64,000 nt of DNA, from NCBI GenBank assembly GCA_002869065.1, contig PKTR01000005.1, forward strand, positions 186,001-250,000, in the 5' to 3' direction. This DNA is from Hyphomicrobiales bacterium. GTDB taxonomy: Bacteria > Pseudomonadota > Alphaproteobacteria > Rhizobiales > Rhodobiaceae. A model generated the notes under the pieces. It was not told where the DNA came from, did no database searches, and saw only the letters and a program-made list of their open reading frames with translations. The position numbers and the translations under genes are program-made. The number at the start of each line of letters is the position of its first letter. The first letter of the stretch is position 1. This document shows, piece by piece, positions 16,513-25,904 of the stretch.

Positions 16513-16647
16513 ATCCTCCGGCTTGACCGGAGGATCGGCCGGCAAGACGCACGTCCCCCAATTTGACCCCCCAAAAACCCGCCGATGGCGCCCCAACACA
16601 CACCCGCCGTGCATGTTGAGAACGATCCTCCGGTCAAGCCGGAGGAT
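16513..16647. repeat. REP-like doublet in inverted orientation (REPIN-like)
   Basis: Two copies of a palindrome with arms ATCCTCCGG and CCGGAGGAT. The first (16513-16535) has loop CTTGA and the second (16625-16647) loop TCAAG, so the second is the reverse complement of the first, 89 bases apart. Flanking GTC and GAC are also inverted. A near-identical doublet is at 41079-41214 and a single copy at 52398-52420. No RAYT transposase gene is in the window. Confidence 0.85.
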
Positions 16648-16716
16648 GACGTCGTTGGGATGTGGAACAAGCCTGGCGGTACGTGGCACGCCACAAAACC
16701 CACACACTCCGCGTCA

Positions 16717-16735
16717 CCCCGGACTTGATCCGGGG
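16717..16735. repeat. REP-like palindrome, CCCCGGA variant
   Basis: Arms CCCCGGA and TCCGGGG around a CTTGA loop. It keeps the loop of the neighbouring ATCCTCCGG palindromes while both arms have changed together, which supports hairpin formation being the conserved property. Confidence 0.7.
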
Positions 16736-16829
16736 CCTATTGCCCCTCTCGACGCGGCATGACGCAGCGACTAGAAGCGCGCCCCTCGCCCCACCCGCAG
16801 GCGCCGTTACTTGGCTCCACCGCCATTAG

Positions 16830-16850
16830 ATGCCGGGTCAAGCCCGGCAT
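16830..16850. repeat. REP-like palindrome, ATGCCGGG variant
   Basis: Arms ATGCCGGG and CCCGGCAT around a TCAAG loop, followed by GAC. Fourth palindrome in the 544-bp gene-free stretch 16352-16895; apart from these palindromes and the acs terminator I see nothing there. Confidence 0.7.
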
Positions 16851-16895
16851 GACGCCGCGCAAAGGACCAGTACCGCAGTCCCACGAAGCCACGCT

Positions 16896-17057
16896 CTAGT
16901 GGCAGTGCACCCGTCCCGCCTTGCGGTCCATGTGGCAGCACTGACCGGCCGGCGAACTCTTGCGGCAGCCGCCGCCATGGGCATCCGCCGTCGGCAGATA
17001 GGCAAATGTCGTGAAAGCCATCGTCGCGACGGCCAGGGCTGCAATCCAGATCTTCAT
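16896..17057 (-). CDS. Small secreted Cys/His-rich peptide
   Basis: A 53-residue protein. Residues 1-26 form a signal peptide (basic start, hydrophobic core, cleavage likely after TADA or ADAH), leaving a mature peptide of about 27 residues, HGGGCRKSSPAGQCCHMDRK plus AGRVHCH. Four Cys and several His suggest metal binding or disulfides. The layout resembles YHYH/Excalibur-type small domains, but I cannot place it in a characterised family. The start at 17057 has a GAGGAGTG site, and the upstream 17090-17150 DNA is AT-rich and promoter-like. The gene ends next to REP-like palindromes. Confidence 0.6.
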   Translation of the reverse strand: MKIWIAALAVATMAFTTFAYLPTADAHGGGCRKSSPAGQCCHMDRKAGRVHCH

Positions 17058-17185
17058 GACGCACTCCTCTACTTCAACCAGAGAGGGCATCGTCATCGAA
17101 TATCGTATTTTTAGCAATGGATACAATATGCACTAATAAATTGCATTTGCAGAGACCAAATTCACAAACCCGTCCACCAGCCCAG

Positions 17186-17608
17186 CTACTCTTCGCCGTT
17201 TTCGAAATCCCCCGGCAGAGCCGGCAGCGACGGATCCATATAGTCCCACCACGGCGCGCGGCGCGCATAGACGATCATCTCGGGCTCGAGAAAATCGGGG
17301 TCGTCGAGAGCGGACGCGATCGGGAAGACGTGGTCCGGCATGCCCGAGGTCGTCGAATAGACCGGCGACCCGCAGACCGGACAGAACCGGCGACTGACGA
17401 TGTTGCCACTGTCGGCCGCCCGCTCGTAGGTGGTGACATCGCCGCTCACGGAAAACGCCTCACGCGGGACCGCGACATGGGTGCCGTGGCCGGTCCCGCT
17501 CGATTTGCGGCAGTCGATGCAATGGCAATGCAGAACGGATTGCGGCTCGGCCGTGCACTCGAAGCGCACCGCGCCGCACAGGCATCCGCCGCTAAACCCC
17601 TTGGCCAT
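17186..17608 (-). CDS. GFA family (glutathione-dependent formaldehyde-activating-like) protein
   Basis: A 140-residue zinc protein of the GFA/CENP-V fold. The zinc ligands are visible: Cys9 and Cys11 (GGCLCGAV), Cys28, Cys30 and Cys33 (CHCIDCRK), and Cys76 and Cys79 (CPVCGSP). Family members are linked to glutathione adducts, but the proposed formaldehyde activity is disputed, so the substrate is left open. The ATG at 17608 is set by the conserved N-terminus; the frame extends upstream without protein character. It lies 28 bases downstream of the SDHAF4-like gene and is probably co-transcribed with it. Confidence 0.85.
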   Translation of the reverse strand: MAKGFSGGCLCGAVRFECTAEPQSVLHCHCIDCRKSSGTGHGTHVAVPREAFSVSGDVTTYERAADSGNIVSRRFCPVCGSPVYSTTSGMPDHVFPIASALDDPDFLEPEMIVYARRAPWWDYMDPSLPALPGDFENGEE

Positions 17609-17636
17609 GACGTGTTCCCCGCCTTCGTTTCGGCAC

Positions 17637-17894
17637 TCAAAAATCCGACAGGATTCCCTTTTTTTCCCAGTCGCCGTAGCGGGTCGGCTCGAGACCGTCC
17701 TTGCGCCCACCGAGTTCCTTCGGCAAAGCCGGCTCGGCCTCGCTCGCCTTGCGCCGTTCCTCGGCTTCCTTAAGCGCCCGCTGAGCCGCCGGCGGCAACT
17801 CCTCGAACGACCGCCGGTGCGGCGTTTCCCGCGCCTCAACATCGGTCCCCGTCGCTTCGCCTGCATCCATGCCTGTCTCGGTTTCGTTCACCAT
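17637..17894 (-). CDS. DUF1674/SDHAF4-like succinate dehydrogenase assembly factor
   Basis: An 85-residue protein whose C-terminal 40 residues carry the DUF1674 signature ([20 protein letters not shown] then EKKGILSDF), the bacterial counterpart of mitochondrial SDHAF4, which binds flavinated SdhA during complex II assembly. The N-terminal half is charged and probably disordered. I set the start at the ATG at 17894; an upstream in-frame start would add unrelated residues. Divergent from htpX; no sdh genes are nearby. Confidence 0.82.
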   Translation of the reverse strand: MVNETETGMDAGEATGTDVEARETPHRRSFEELPPAAQRALKEAEERRKASEAEPALPKELGGRKDGLEPTRYGDWEKKGILSDF

Positions 17895-18043
17895 TTCGCG
17901 TTCCGGCTCGCGCCGCCTCACCTTACCAATCCGTAAGCCGCGCAAATCTTGCGCAGACAAGTCATGCTCACCATCATATAAGGCGACCGGGCCTGCTGCC
18001 AAACGCTGGAAGCGGGCTCCTTCGAGACGAGGAAACGCCTCTT

Positions 18044-19099
18044 ATGAACACCATGCGCACGGCAATGCTGCTTGCGGTCATGACCGCGCTCTTCATGGGC
18101 GTCGGCGCCATGATCGGTGGCCAGGCCGGTATGATGATCGCCTTCCTCATCGCCGCGGCGATGAACATCTTCGGCTACTGGAACGCCGACAAGATGGTGC
18201 TGCGCATGCACAATGCGCACGAAATCGGCGAGCACAATGCGCCGGAGTTCTTCGCCATCGTGCGCGAACTCGCCACCCGCGCCGATCTGCCGATGCCGCG
18301 CGTCTACCTCATCGACGAAAACCAGCCGAACGCCTTTGCCACCGGCCGCAACCCGGAAAACGCCGCCGTTGCCGCCACCACCGGCTTGCTCAACCGGCTG
18401 AGCCGCGACGAGATCGCCGGCGTCATGGCGCATGAGCTGGCGCATGTGAAGAACCGTGACACGCTGACCATGACGATCACCGCGACGCTGGCCGGCGCGA
18501 TTTCCATGCTCGGCAATTTCGCCCTGTTCTTCGGCGGCAACCGCAACAACAACCCGCTCGGCATCATCGGCGTGCTGCTCGCCATGATCGTCGCCCCGCT
18601 CGCGGCCATGATGGTGCAGATGGCAATCAGCCGGACGCGCGAATACGCCGCCGACCGCATGGGCGCGGAAATCGCCGGCAACCCGCTGTCGCTGGCGAGC
18701 GCGCTCCAAAAGATCGCCGGCGATGCGAGCCACATCGAAAACACGCACGCCGAAGCGAACCCGGCCACCGCGCACATGTTCATCATCAACCCGTTGTCGG
18801 GCGCGCGCATGGACAATCTGTTCTCCACCCACCCGGCGACCGAAAACCGCGTCGCCGCGCTGGTCGACATGGCCAATGGCGGGCGCGGCCAAACAACCCA
18901 ATACCCGTCGGAGCCCGCTCGGCATCAAGCCCGCCACCCGTCGCGCCACGAACCGCAACAACCCGATCCGCATGGCAGCACCGGCGGGGCAGGCCCGTGG
19001 GGCCACTCTCCGTCCGATCCGCGCGCCGACAGCGGCCGCCGCACACCATCGGCCGGTAGCCGCGATACCTCCAGCCCGCGCCGTGGACCGTGGGGATGA
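18044..19099 (+). CDS. htpX: Membrane zinc metalloprotease HtpX
   Basis: Membrane-bound M48 protease for quality control of damaged membrane proteins. A 351-residue protein with two hydrophobic helices at the N-terminus, the zinc motif HELAH (His130, Glu131, His134), two more membrane segments at about 140-200, and the third ligand Glu in the [12 protein letters not shown] segment. The last 60 residues are a Pro/Ser/His-rich low-complexity tail longer than in E. coli. The stop overlaps the start of rsmB (ATGA). Confidence 0.95.
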   Translation: MNTMRTAMLLAVMTALFMGVGAMIGGQAGMMIAFLIAAAMNIFGYWNADKMVLRMHNAHEIGEHNAPEFFAIVRELATRADLPMPRVYLIDENQPNAFATGRNPENAAVAATTGLLNRLSRDEIAGVMAHELAHVKNRDTLTMTITATLAGAISMLGNFALFFGGNRNNNPLGIIGVLLAMIVAPLAAMMVQMAISRTREYAADRMGAEIAGNPLSLASALQKIAGDASHIENTHAEANPATAHMFIINPLSGARMDNLFSTHPATENRVAALVDMANGGRGQTTQYPSEPARHQARHPSRHEPQQPDPHGSTGGAGPWGHSPSDPRADSGRRTPSAGSRDTSSPRRGPWG

Positions 19100-20523
19100 G
19101 CGAAACCGGGACCACAAAGGGACGCCGGCCGCATAAGGGCGGCGCGTCCAGCCAGAGCCGCTCCGGCAATCGCCCGCGCGGCGGCAATCGCCCGCCGAGC
19201 CACAAGAAGGCGCAGGTCGGGCTCGCGGCCCGGCGTCTTGCCATCGATATCATCGAGGCCGTCACCGACCGCGGCCATCTGCTCGACACCGAACTTGATC
19301 CCGAAACCGGCCACGCCGGTTACCGCGCCGTCATCGCCAAAGACCGCGCGCTGGTGCGCGCCATGGTCACGCTGACCCTGCGCCGCCTCGGCCAGATCGA
19401 CGACGCCCTGTCCCGTCTCATCGACAAGCCGCTGCCGAAAAAGGCTGCCCGCGTGCGCCACGTGTTGCGCGTCGCCGCCGCCCAGATCCTGTTCATGGAC
19501 GTCGCAGACCACGCCGCTGTCGACCTCGCGGTCGCGGTGACTGCCGGCGACGGCCGCATTGCCGGCTGGAAGGGGCTCGTCAACGGCGTCGCCCGCAATC
19601 TTGTGCGCCAGCGCGAGGAAATTCTCGCCGATCAGGACGATGTCCGCCTCAACACCGCCGACTGGCTGTGGGCGCGCTGGACCGCCGCCTATGGCGAGGA
19701 AACCGTGCGCCGCTTCGCCGCCATGCACATGCTGGAGCCGAGCCTCGACATTAGCGTCAAGAGCGATCCCGCAAGCTGGGCGGAGCGGCTCAATGCCACC
19801 GTGCTGCCGACCGGATCGCTGCGGCTGATACCGAAAGGCCTCGTCGAGCATATCGACGGCTATGGCGAGGGGGCCTGGTGGGTACAGGACGCCGCCGCGG
19901 CCCTCCCCGCCCGGTTGCTGGGCGACGTCTCGGGCCTGCGCGTCGCCGATCTGTGTGCCGCGCCCGGCGGCAAGACCGCGCAGCTGGCGTCTGCCGGTGC
20001 CGACGTCACCGCCGTCGATATCTCGAAACCGCGCGCTGAACGGCTTCGCGCCAATCTCAAGCGCCTCGGTCTCAAAGCCAATGTCGTCATCGCCGATCTG
20101 CTCGACTGGCAGCCCGACGAACCCTTCGACGCCATTCTGCTCGACGCGCCTTGTTCCTCGACCGGCACCATCCGCCGCCACCCCGACGTGGCCCTGCGCA
20201 AGACCGATACGGATATCGCCGCGCTCGCCGATCTGCAGCAAAAAATCCTCGACCGCGCCCTCACCTGGCTGAAGCCGGGCGGCCTTCTCGTCTATTGCAC
20301 CTGCTCGCTGGAGCCCGAAGAAGGCGGGGACCAGATCGCCGCGCTGCTCGCCCGCAGTGACATGGCGGAGCGCGTTCCCATTACCCCCGACGAACTCGGC
20401 GGCCTTGCCGAACTGGTGACGCCAGAGGGCGATATGCGCACCCTTCCCCACCATCTGAAGCTTGAGGACGACCGGCTTTCCGGTCTCGACGGCTTCTTTG
20501 CCGCGCGCCTCCGTCGCCGGTAA
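19096..20523 (+). CDS. rsmB: 16S rRNA m5C967-type methyltransferase RsmB
   Basis: NOL1/NOP2/Sun-family enzyme that methylates a cytosine in 16S rRNA. A 475-residue protein with a basic N-terminal tail, a NusB-like helical domain (about 40-170) and a Rossmann methyltransferase domain. SAM motif I is [13 protein letters not shown], motif IV is [10 protein letters not shown] and motif VI is [11 protein letters not shown]; the two motif Cys are the release and nucleophilic residues. The ATG at 19096 overlaps the htpX stop; an upstream GTG at 19090 is in frame but unlikely. Confidence 0.93.
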   Translation: MSETGTTKGRRPHKGGASSQSRSGNRPRGGNRPPSHKKAQVGLAARRLAIDIIEAVTDRGHLLDTELDPETGHAGYRAVIAKDRALVRAMVTLTLRRLGQIDDALSRLIDKPLPKKAARVRHVLRVAAAQILFMDVADHAAVDLAVAVTAGDGRIAGWKGLVNGVARNLVRQREEILADQDDVRLNTADWLWARWTAAYGEETVRRFAAMHMLEPSLDISVKSDPASWAERLNATVLPTGSLRLIPKGLVEHIDGYGEGAWWVQDAAAALPARLLGDVSGLRVADLCAAPGGKTAQLASAGADVTAVDISKPRAERLRANLKRLGLKANVVIADLLDWQPDEPFDAILLDAPCSSTGTIRRHPDVALRKTDTDIAALADLQQKILDRALTWLKPGGLLVYCTCSLEPEEGGDQIAALLARSDMAERVPITPDELGGLAELVTPEGDMRTLPHHLKLEDDRLSGLDGFFAARLRRR

Positions 20524-20610
20524 ACCGGGCCCAACAACGCAAGAAACCGGTGCAAAACCTCATCCGCGACGTCATTTACCCGGCAATTTACCGGTAATTT
20601 CAACGCTATG

Positions 20611-20630
20611 ATAACCTTAATCCCGGTTAT
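20611..20630. promoter_or_regulatory. Inverted repeat upstream of heparinase-like gene
   Basis: ATAACC and GGTTAT separated by 8 bases, overlapping a TATACT promoter-like hexamer (20628-20633). A 10-bp palindrome TTACCGGTAA lies just upstream (20588-20597). The arrangement suits an operator, but no regulator can be named. Confidence 0.4.
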
Positions 20631-20704
20631 ACTGGCCGATGGGGGAGGCTGGGTTCCTGTGCCGATGGCGATTCGCCGGGCGCCTGGGAGCCGTGAAGGA
20701 GGCA

Positions 20705-22489
20705 ATGGCGGCCATGGCGTTTCTGGCGCTGTCCGATCAGGCTCGGATGTGGCAGCTATCGGCGGCGTGGTTGTGGCGCAAGGCCGGTGGCTGGATCCAT
20801 GCCGGCCCGTTCGCACGCCTGACCCTGTCGGGCCCGACCCCCGATCGCCTGCTCATCGCCCCGCAGGATATCCGAACCTCGGACCCGACACTGGCCGCCG
20901 ACTATTACGCCGGACGCTTCGCCTTCCTCGGCCAGACCGTCGAATGCGGCGGCCGCTCGCCCTTCGAGATGCCGCCGCCGTCCGAAGAATGGGCGCGCAC
21001 CCTGCACGGTTTTGGCTGGCTGCGCCATTTGCGCGCCTCGGAACGGGCGCTGTCGCAGACCAATGCCCGCGCGCTGGTCGATGACTGGTTGAAGGTTATC
21101 CCGCGCAAGCACCCGATCGCCTGGGACAGCGACGTCGCCAGCCGCCGGCTGATGTCCTGGCTGTCGCAGTCGCCGCTTATCCTGGAAGACTGCAACCGCG
21201 GCTTCTACCGCCGCTTCATGCGCGCCATTGCCCGCCACATCAGTTTCCTGCGCCGTGCCATCGAGCAGAGCCCGTCCGGCATGCCGCGTATGCGCATCGC
21301 CCTTGCGCTGTCCTCCGCTTCGGTGTCGATTGCCGGCTCGAACCGCTTCATGCGCCAGTGCGCCCGCCGCCTTGATGCCGAACTCGCCGCGCAGATCCTG
21401 CCCGATGGCGGTCATGTGTCGCGCAACCCGGCTGCGATCATCGAAATCCTCGCCGACATCCTGCCGATCCGCCAGGCCCTGAACGCGCGCGGCATCGCCC
21501 CCTCGCAGACGATGATGAACGCCGTCGACCGCATGATGCCGATGCTGCGCTTCTTCCGTCACGGCGACGGCACGTTTGCCCATTTCAACGGCATGGGTTT
21601 CACGCCGAGCGATCTCGTCGCCACCATTCTTGCCTATGACGACGCCCGCGGCGCACCGGCCAACAATGCCGGCCATTCCGGCTATCAACGCCTGACCGCC
21701 GGCCGCACCCTGGTGATTGCCGATACCGGCCCGCCCCCGCCCGCCGAACTGAGCGGTCAGGCCCATGCCGGTTGCCTGTCGTTCGAAATGAGTTCCGGCA
21801 CCAACCTGCTCATCGTCAATTGCGGCGTTCCGGCCCGTAACAATGAGGAATGGCACCGGGTCGCCCGCTCGACCGCCGCCCATTCGGTCGCCGTACTCAA
21901 CGACACCTCCTCCTGCCGCTTCCTGTCGTCCTCGCTGACCAAAGTGTTTGGCCGGCCGATCGTCGCCGGTCCGAACCGCGTTGCCGTCAGCCGCCGCGAC
22001 GACAACGGGCTGGTCAACGTGACGGCCAGCCATGACGGTTACCAGCGCCGCTTCCACGTCGTGCATGAACGCAGTTTCATGCTGTCCGGCGAGGGCGGCA
22101 CCTTGATCGGCATCGACCGCTTCAGCACCGGCGGGCGCGCCCTCAAGAAAGGCGAGGACGAAGTTGCCATCCGTTTTCACCTGCACCCGGATGTCCGCGC
22201 CAACAGCACCGGCGGCGGCACCGGCGCGCTGCTGATCTGCCCGGACGGTGAAGTCTGGGATTTCGATGTCCACAGCCACGAGCCCGGCGACGACGAAGCG
22301 ATGGCGCTCGAAGTGTTGATCGAGGAATCGGTCTATCTCGCCGACCCGCACGGCTTCCGCCGCAACGAGCAGATCGTCGTCTATGGCCGGCTCTCTGATA
22401 TCACCACGGTAACGTGGACCCTGACGCGCCAGCCGCCGGCCGCTTCGGCACAACGCACCAGCGGCGAAACGCCGGAACTCCCGCTCTAG
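20705..22489 (+). CDS. Heparinase II/III family protein
   Basis: About 594 residues. The N-terminal half is an alpha-helical toroid (about 90-300, with [20 protein letters not shown] and [14 protein letters not shown] motifs) and the C-terminal half a beta-sandwich typical of the heparinase II/III polysaccharide lyases. No signal peptide is obvious, so the substrate and location are uncertain; a cell-envelope polysaccharide or metabolic role is inference. In many rhizobia I recall this gene sitting between rsmB and purH, as here. The start is uncertain: ATGs at 20639, 20705 and 20714 are in frame, and a GGAGG site at 20698-20702 suggests one of the latter two. Confidence 0.82.
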   Translation: MAAMAFLALSDQARMWQLSAAWLWRKAGGWIHAGPFARLTLSGPTPDRLLIAPQDIRTSDPTLAADYYAGRFAFLGQTVECGGRSPFEMPPPSEEWARTLHGFGWLRHLRASERALSQTNARALVDDWLKVIPRKHPIAWDSDVASRRLMSWLSQSPLILEDCNRGFYRRFMRAIARHISFLRRAIEQSPSGMPRMRIALALSSASVSIAGSNRFMRQCARRLDAELAAQILPDGGHVSRNPAAIIEILADILPIRQALNARGIAPSQTMMNAVDRMMPMLRFFRHGDGTFAHFNGMGFTPSDLVATILAYDDARGAPANNAGHSGYQRLTAGRTLVIADTGPPPPAELSGQAHAGCLSFEMSSGTNLLIVNCGVPARNNEEWHRVARSTAAHSVAVLNDTSSCRFLSSSLTKVFGRPIVAGPNRVAVSRRDDNGLVNVTASHDGYQRRFHVVHERSFMLSGEGGTLIGIDRFSTGGRALKKGEDEVAIRFHLHPDVRANSTGGGTGALLICPDGEVWDFDVHSHEPGDDEAMALEVLIEESVYLADPHGFRRNEQIVVYGRLSDITTVTWTLTRQPPAASAQRTSGETPELPL

Positions 22490-22598
22490 TTTTCCCGGCT
22501 CTTTGCCCCGCCGCCTTTTGTCCGACTACCCGATGCCGGCAAAACGTGCTATCGGCCCCGCATCTTTCCAGCCCGAGTCACCAATGAGGGGTCGCCTG

Positions 22599-24215
22599 AT
22601 GTCGATCAGCCCGAAATCCGTTCCCGTTCCCGATCAGGTCGCCGTCAAGCGCGCCCTGCTGTCCGTATCAGACAAGACCGGCCTGATCGAGTTCGCCCGT
22701 GCGCTCGGCGAGCGCGGCGTCGAACTGGTCTCGACCGGCGGCACCCGCAAGGCCATCGCCGATGCCGGCGTCGCCGTCGCCGATATCAGCGAAGTGACCG
22801 GCTTTCCCGAGATCATGGATGGCCGCGTGAAGACGCTGCATCCGAGCGTGCATGGTGGCCTGCTTGCCATCCGCGACGACGCCGACCACGCCGCCGCGAT
22901 GAAGGAACATGGCATCGTCGGCATCGATCTGGTGGTGGTGAACCTCTACCCGTTCGAGGAAACGATTGCCGGCGGCGCCGATGCCGCAACCGCGATCGAG
23001 AACATCGATATCGGCGGCCCGGCAATGATCCGCGCATCCGCCAAGAACCACGCCTATGTCGCCGTCGTCACCGACCCGGCCGACTATAGCGCCGTGCTCG
23101 ACACGCTGGCCGCGACCGGCGGTTCGTCGACCATCGAACTGCGCCGCAAGCTCGCCGCCAAGGCGTTTGCCCGCACTGCGTCGTACGATGCCGCGATCTC
23201 GACCTGGTTCGCCGCCGAACTGGGCGATACCGCGCCCGAGCGCCGCACCATCTCCGGCACGCTTGCCCAGACGTTGCGCTATGGCGAGAACCCGCACCAG
23301 TCCGCCGCCTTCTATCGCACCGCGCAGGATCGCCCGGGCGTTGCCTCGGCCCGCCAGCTGCAGGGCAAGGAACTCTCCTACAACAACATCAACGACACCG
23401 ATGCGGCCTATGAGCTCGTTGCCGAATTCGACCCGGCGCGCACCGCAGCCGTCGCCATCATCAAGCACGCCAATCCGTGCGGCGTCGCCGAGGGCGCGAC
23501 CCTGCTCGATGCCTACGAAAAGGCACTTGCCTGCGATCCCGTCTCGGCTTTCGGCGGCATCGTCGCGCTGAACCGCACGCTTGATGCCGAAGCGGCCACG
23601 AAGATCGTCGAGATCTTCACCGAGGTGATCATCGCCCCCGACGCAACCGACGAAGCGATCGCCATCGTCGCGAGCAAGAAGAACCTGCGCCTGCTCATCG
23701 CCGGCACGCTGCCCGATCCGCGCGAGAAGGGCACCACCTTCCGTTCGGTCGCCGGTGGTTTCCTGTCGCAGACCCGCGACGCGGCCTGCGTCGACGATCT
23801 GGAACTGAAGGTCGTCACCAAGCGCGCGCCGAGCGAGGAAGAACTCGCCGACCTGCGCTTCGCCTTCCGCGTTGCCAAGCACGTCAAGTCGAACACCATC
23901 GTCTACGCCAAGGACGGCGCGACGGTTGGCGTCGGCGCCGGCCAGATGAGCCGCGTCGACTCGGCCCGCATCGCCGCACGCAAGGCGGAAGACGCCGCCG
24001 AGGCCGCCGGCAACGCCGTGCCGCTGACCAAGGGGTCTGTGGTCGCCTCCGACGCCTTCTTCCCGTTTGCAGATGGCCTCTTGGCCGCTGTCGAGGCAGG
24101 CGCCACGGCGGTGATCCAGCCGGGCGGCTCGATGCGCGACGACGAAGTCATCAAGGCCGCCGACGAAGCCGGCCTCGCCATGGTCTTCACCGGCGTGCGC
24201 CACTTCCGCCACTAG
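22599..24215 (+). CDS. purH: Bifunctional AICAR transformylase/IMP cyclohydrolase
   Basis: Catalyses the last two steps of purine synthesis, from AICAR via FAICAR to IMP. A 538-residue protein with an MGS-like cyclohydrolase domain (about 10-200: [27 protein letters not shown]) and a transformylase domain (about 200-538) containing the catalytic KHANPCG segment and the RYGENPHQ motif. The ATG at 22599 follows GAGGGG at good spacing; the longer reading from 22503 is not family-like. Followed by a terminator. Confidence 0.97.
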   Translation: MSISPKSVPVPDQVAVKRALLSVSDKTGLIEFARALGERGVELVSTGGTRKAIADAGVAVADISEVTGFPEIMDGRVKTLHPSVHGGLLAIRDDADHAAAMKEHGIVGIDLVVVNLYPFEETIAGGADAATAIENIDIGGPAMIRASAKNHAYVAVVTDPADYSAVLDTLAATGGSSTIELRRKLAAKAFARTASYDAAISTWFAAELGDTAPERRTISGTLAQTLRYGENPHQSAAFYRTAQDRPGVASARQLQGKELSYNNINDTDAAYELVAEFDPARTAAVAIIKHANPCGVAEGATLLDAYEKALACDPVSAFGGIVALNRTLDAEAATKIVEIFTEVIIAPDATDEAIAIVASKKNLRLLIAGTLPDPREKGTTFRSVAGGFLSQTRDAACVDDLELKVVTKRAPSEEELADLRFAFRVAKHVKSNTIVYAKDGATVGVGAGQMSRVDSARIAARKAEDAAEAAGNAVPLTKGSVVASDAFFPFADGLLAAVEAGATAVIQPGGSMRDDEVIKAADEAGLAMVFTGVRHFRH

Positions 24216-24238
24216 TTTCTGGAAGATTGAACAGCGAA

Positions 24239-24272
24239 GGCCGGAGGCGCTGCCGCGTTTCCGGCTTTTTTC
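24239..24272 (+). terminator. Rho-independent terminator of purH
   Basis: Stem GCCGGA/TCCGGC with an inner GC-rich stem-loop, followed by six T residues, 24 bases past the purH stop. Confidence 0.85.
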
Positions 24273-24288
24273 GTTGCGAAATCAAACT

Positions 24289-24486
24289 TCGCCCGGCCCG
24301 AAGGGCCGCAAGGCCGAACGGCCGTCGGCGCTTATGCGCCGCGCCCGCGCAGGCTTGAGCATCGTGCAGCCAATTGGAACAATTGGCGTCGACAAAGATG
24401 CGGCAAAACAAAGGGATAGAGCATATCGGCGATTCAACTTGAACGCAGAATGCTCTGACGCGCAGCGCGCTCAACCGTGAGCGAGA
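24289..24486. repeat. GC-rich dispersed repeat, apparently split by a second element
   Basis: The left part (24289-24352: GGCCGCAAGGCCGAACGGCC, then GGCGCTTATGCGCCG) matches the front of the uvrB repeat, and the right part (24466-24486: CGCTCAACCGTGAGCGA) matches its end. The ~99-bp two-hairpin element 24357-24455 sits between them, which reads as a nested insertion. The gap between purH and the MFS gene contains only these repeats and the terminator. Confidence 0.5.
24357..24455 (+). repeat. Two-hairpin dispersed element, copy A (complete)
   Basis: A 99-bp element starting GAGCAT and ending ATGCTC. It contains hairpin 1 (CCAATTG-GAA-CAATTGG), the block GTCGACAAAGATGCGGCAAA, and hairpin 2 (GAGCAT, GGCG, TTCAA then TTGAA, CGC, ATGCTC). 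Copies B and C are at 33226-33272 (reverse, truncated) and 37936-38033. Confidence 0.85.
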
Positions 24487-24499
24487 TTCAAACCGCCGG

Positions 24500-25891
24500 C
24501 TAGGCCTCGCCCTCCGCCTGCACGAGCGTCAGCAAACCAGCACCGACGACGAGGAACGCCAGAATGCTGGCGATGCCGATCCGCTGATCGGCGGTGACGG
24601 CCGTGACCCCGGCCACCACCAGCGGCCCGAGGAAGCTCGTCACCTTGCCGGAGAATGCGAACAGGCCGAAGAACTGGGTGATGTGCGTCTTGGGCGCGAG
24701 CACGATCAACAGCGTGCGCGAGGCGGCCTGGATCGGCCCGGCAGCAAGCCCGATGAGGCCGCCGAAGACGAGGTAGAAAACCTCGCCGGGCGACGAGAAC
24801 AGCCCGCCCTCGCCGGCTGGCGCAACCGGCACGACGAACAGCACATGGCTTGCGTCCACTGACAGCACACCGACCGCGCCGGCCATCAGCACCCATAGCG
24901 CGCCACCGATCACCGCTTTCGGCCCGAAGCGATCGTCGAGCCGCCCACCGGCGAGCGCCCCGATGGTGCCGGTGATCGTCAGCCAGATGCCGAAAATGCC
25001 GATCTCGATGGTCTGCCAACCGAAAATCCCCGCCGCATAAATGCCGCCGAAGGCGAACAGCGCGACAAGCCCATCGGTATAAGCCATGCGTGCGACGAGG
25101 AAGAGAAACACCGGCCGGTGCTCGCCGAGCGTACCGATCGTGTGCTTGAGGTCGGCAAGACCTGCCCGCACCGCTGCACCAAGCGCCACCCGCTGCTTGC
25201 CGTCCGGCGTGAACAGCATCAGCGGCACGATGAGGATAGCGAGCCACAGCGCCGAGAACGGTCCGCTGAACCGGTCGCCCTCGCGCAAGGCCGGATCGAG
25301 CCCGAACAGCGGCTCCAGCCCAAACAACGTCAGCCCGCTATCCGGACTGCCGGCGATGAAGCCGAGCACAATGACAAGGCTGATCAGCCCGCCGACATAG
25401 CCGATCGCCCAGCCGCTGCCCGACAGACGGCCGATCCGGTGGGGTGGCACCAGCGAGGGCATCATCGCATTGGTGAAGACGGTGGCGAACTCCGCCCCGA
25501 CCGTACCGATGGCAAAGGCGATCAGCACCGGCACGATCATGTCCGGCGCGCCGGGTTGGCCATACCAAAGCACCAGTGCGGCCAGGATCGTCATGATCGT
25601 GAAGACGGCGATCCAGGGTTTGCGCCGCCCGCTGGCATCGGCAATCGCGCCGAGCACCGGCGAGGCAATGGCGATGACGAAGCCGGCGATGCCGGTCGCA
25701 AGGCCCCACAGCGACTGCCCCTCGGCGGGCGTGGCGGCAATCGCGGTGGCGAAATAGGGCGCGTAGACGAAGGTGGTGACGAGCGTGAACCACGGCTGAA
25801 CCGCGGCATCGAACAACAGCCAGCCGGCAACGCCCGCCCGCCCGGCATAGGCGGGCTCATCCGCCGAAACGCCCCCGATTGTCCCCGTCAT
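24500..25891 (-). CDS. MFS transporter, UMF1/Atg22-like
   Basis: A 463-residue membrane protein with about 12 hydrophobic helices. The N-terminal AGWLLFDAAVQPWFTLVTTF segment and the IADASGRRKPW loop after helix 2 are typical of the UMF1 (vacuole effluxer Atg22-like) branch of the major facilitator superfamily. The substrate cannot be told from sequence. The start at 25891 gives the family N-terminus; there is no strong ribosome site. It begins 13 bases after the stop of the giant GDH gene on the same strand, so the two are likely co-transcribed. Confidence 0.82.
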   Translation of the reverse strand: MTGTIGGVSADEPAYAGRAGVAGWLLFDAAVQPWFTLVTTFVYAPYFATAIAATPAEGQSLWGLATGIAGFVIAIASPVLGAIADASGRRKPWIAVFTIMTILAALVLWYGQPGAPDMIVPVLIAFAIGTVGAEFATVFTNAMMPSLVPPHRIGRLSGSGWAIGYVGGLISLVIVLGFIAGSPDSGLTLFGLEPLFGLDPALREGDRFSGPFSALWLAILIVPLMLFTPDGKQRVALGAAVRAGLADLKHTIGTLGEHRPVFLFLVARMAYTDGLVALFAFGGIYAAGIFGWQTIEIGIFGIWLTITGTIGALAGGRLDDRFGPKAVIGGALWVLMAGAVGVLSVDASHVLFVVPVAPAGEGGLFSSPGEVFYLVFGGLIGLAAGPIQAASRTLLIVLAPKTHITQFFGLFAFSGKVTSFLGPLVVAGVTAVTADQRIGIASILAFLVVGAGLLTLVQAEGEA

Positions 25892-25904
25892 TCCAGCGCC
25901 GGCC

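Noticed and set aside
16513-16850. Possible CRISPR array in the palindrome-rich gap after acs
   Set aside because: The palindromes alternate in orientation, differ in arm sequence, have unequal spacing and no cas genes are near; they are REP-like elements.
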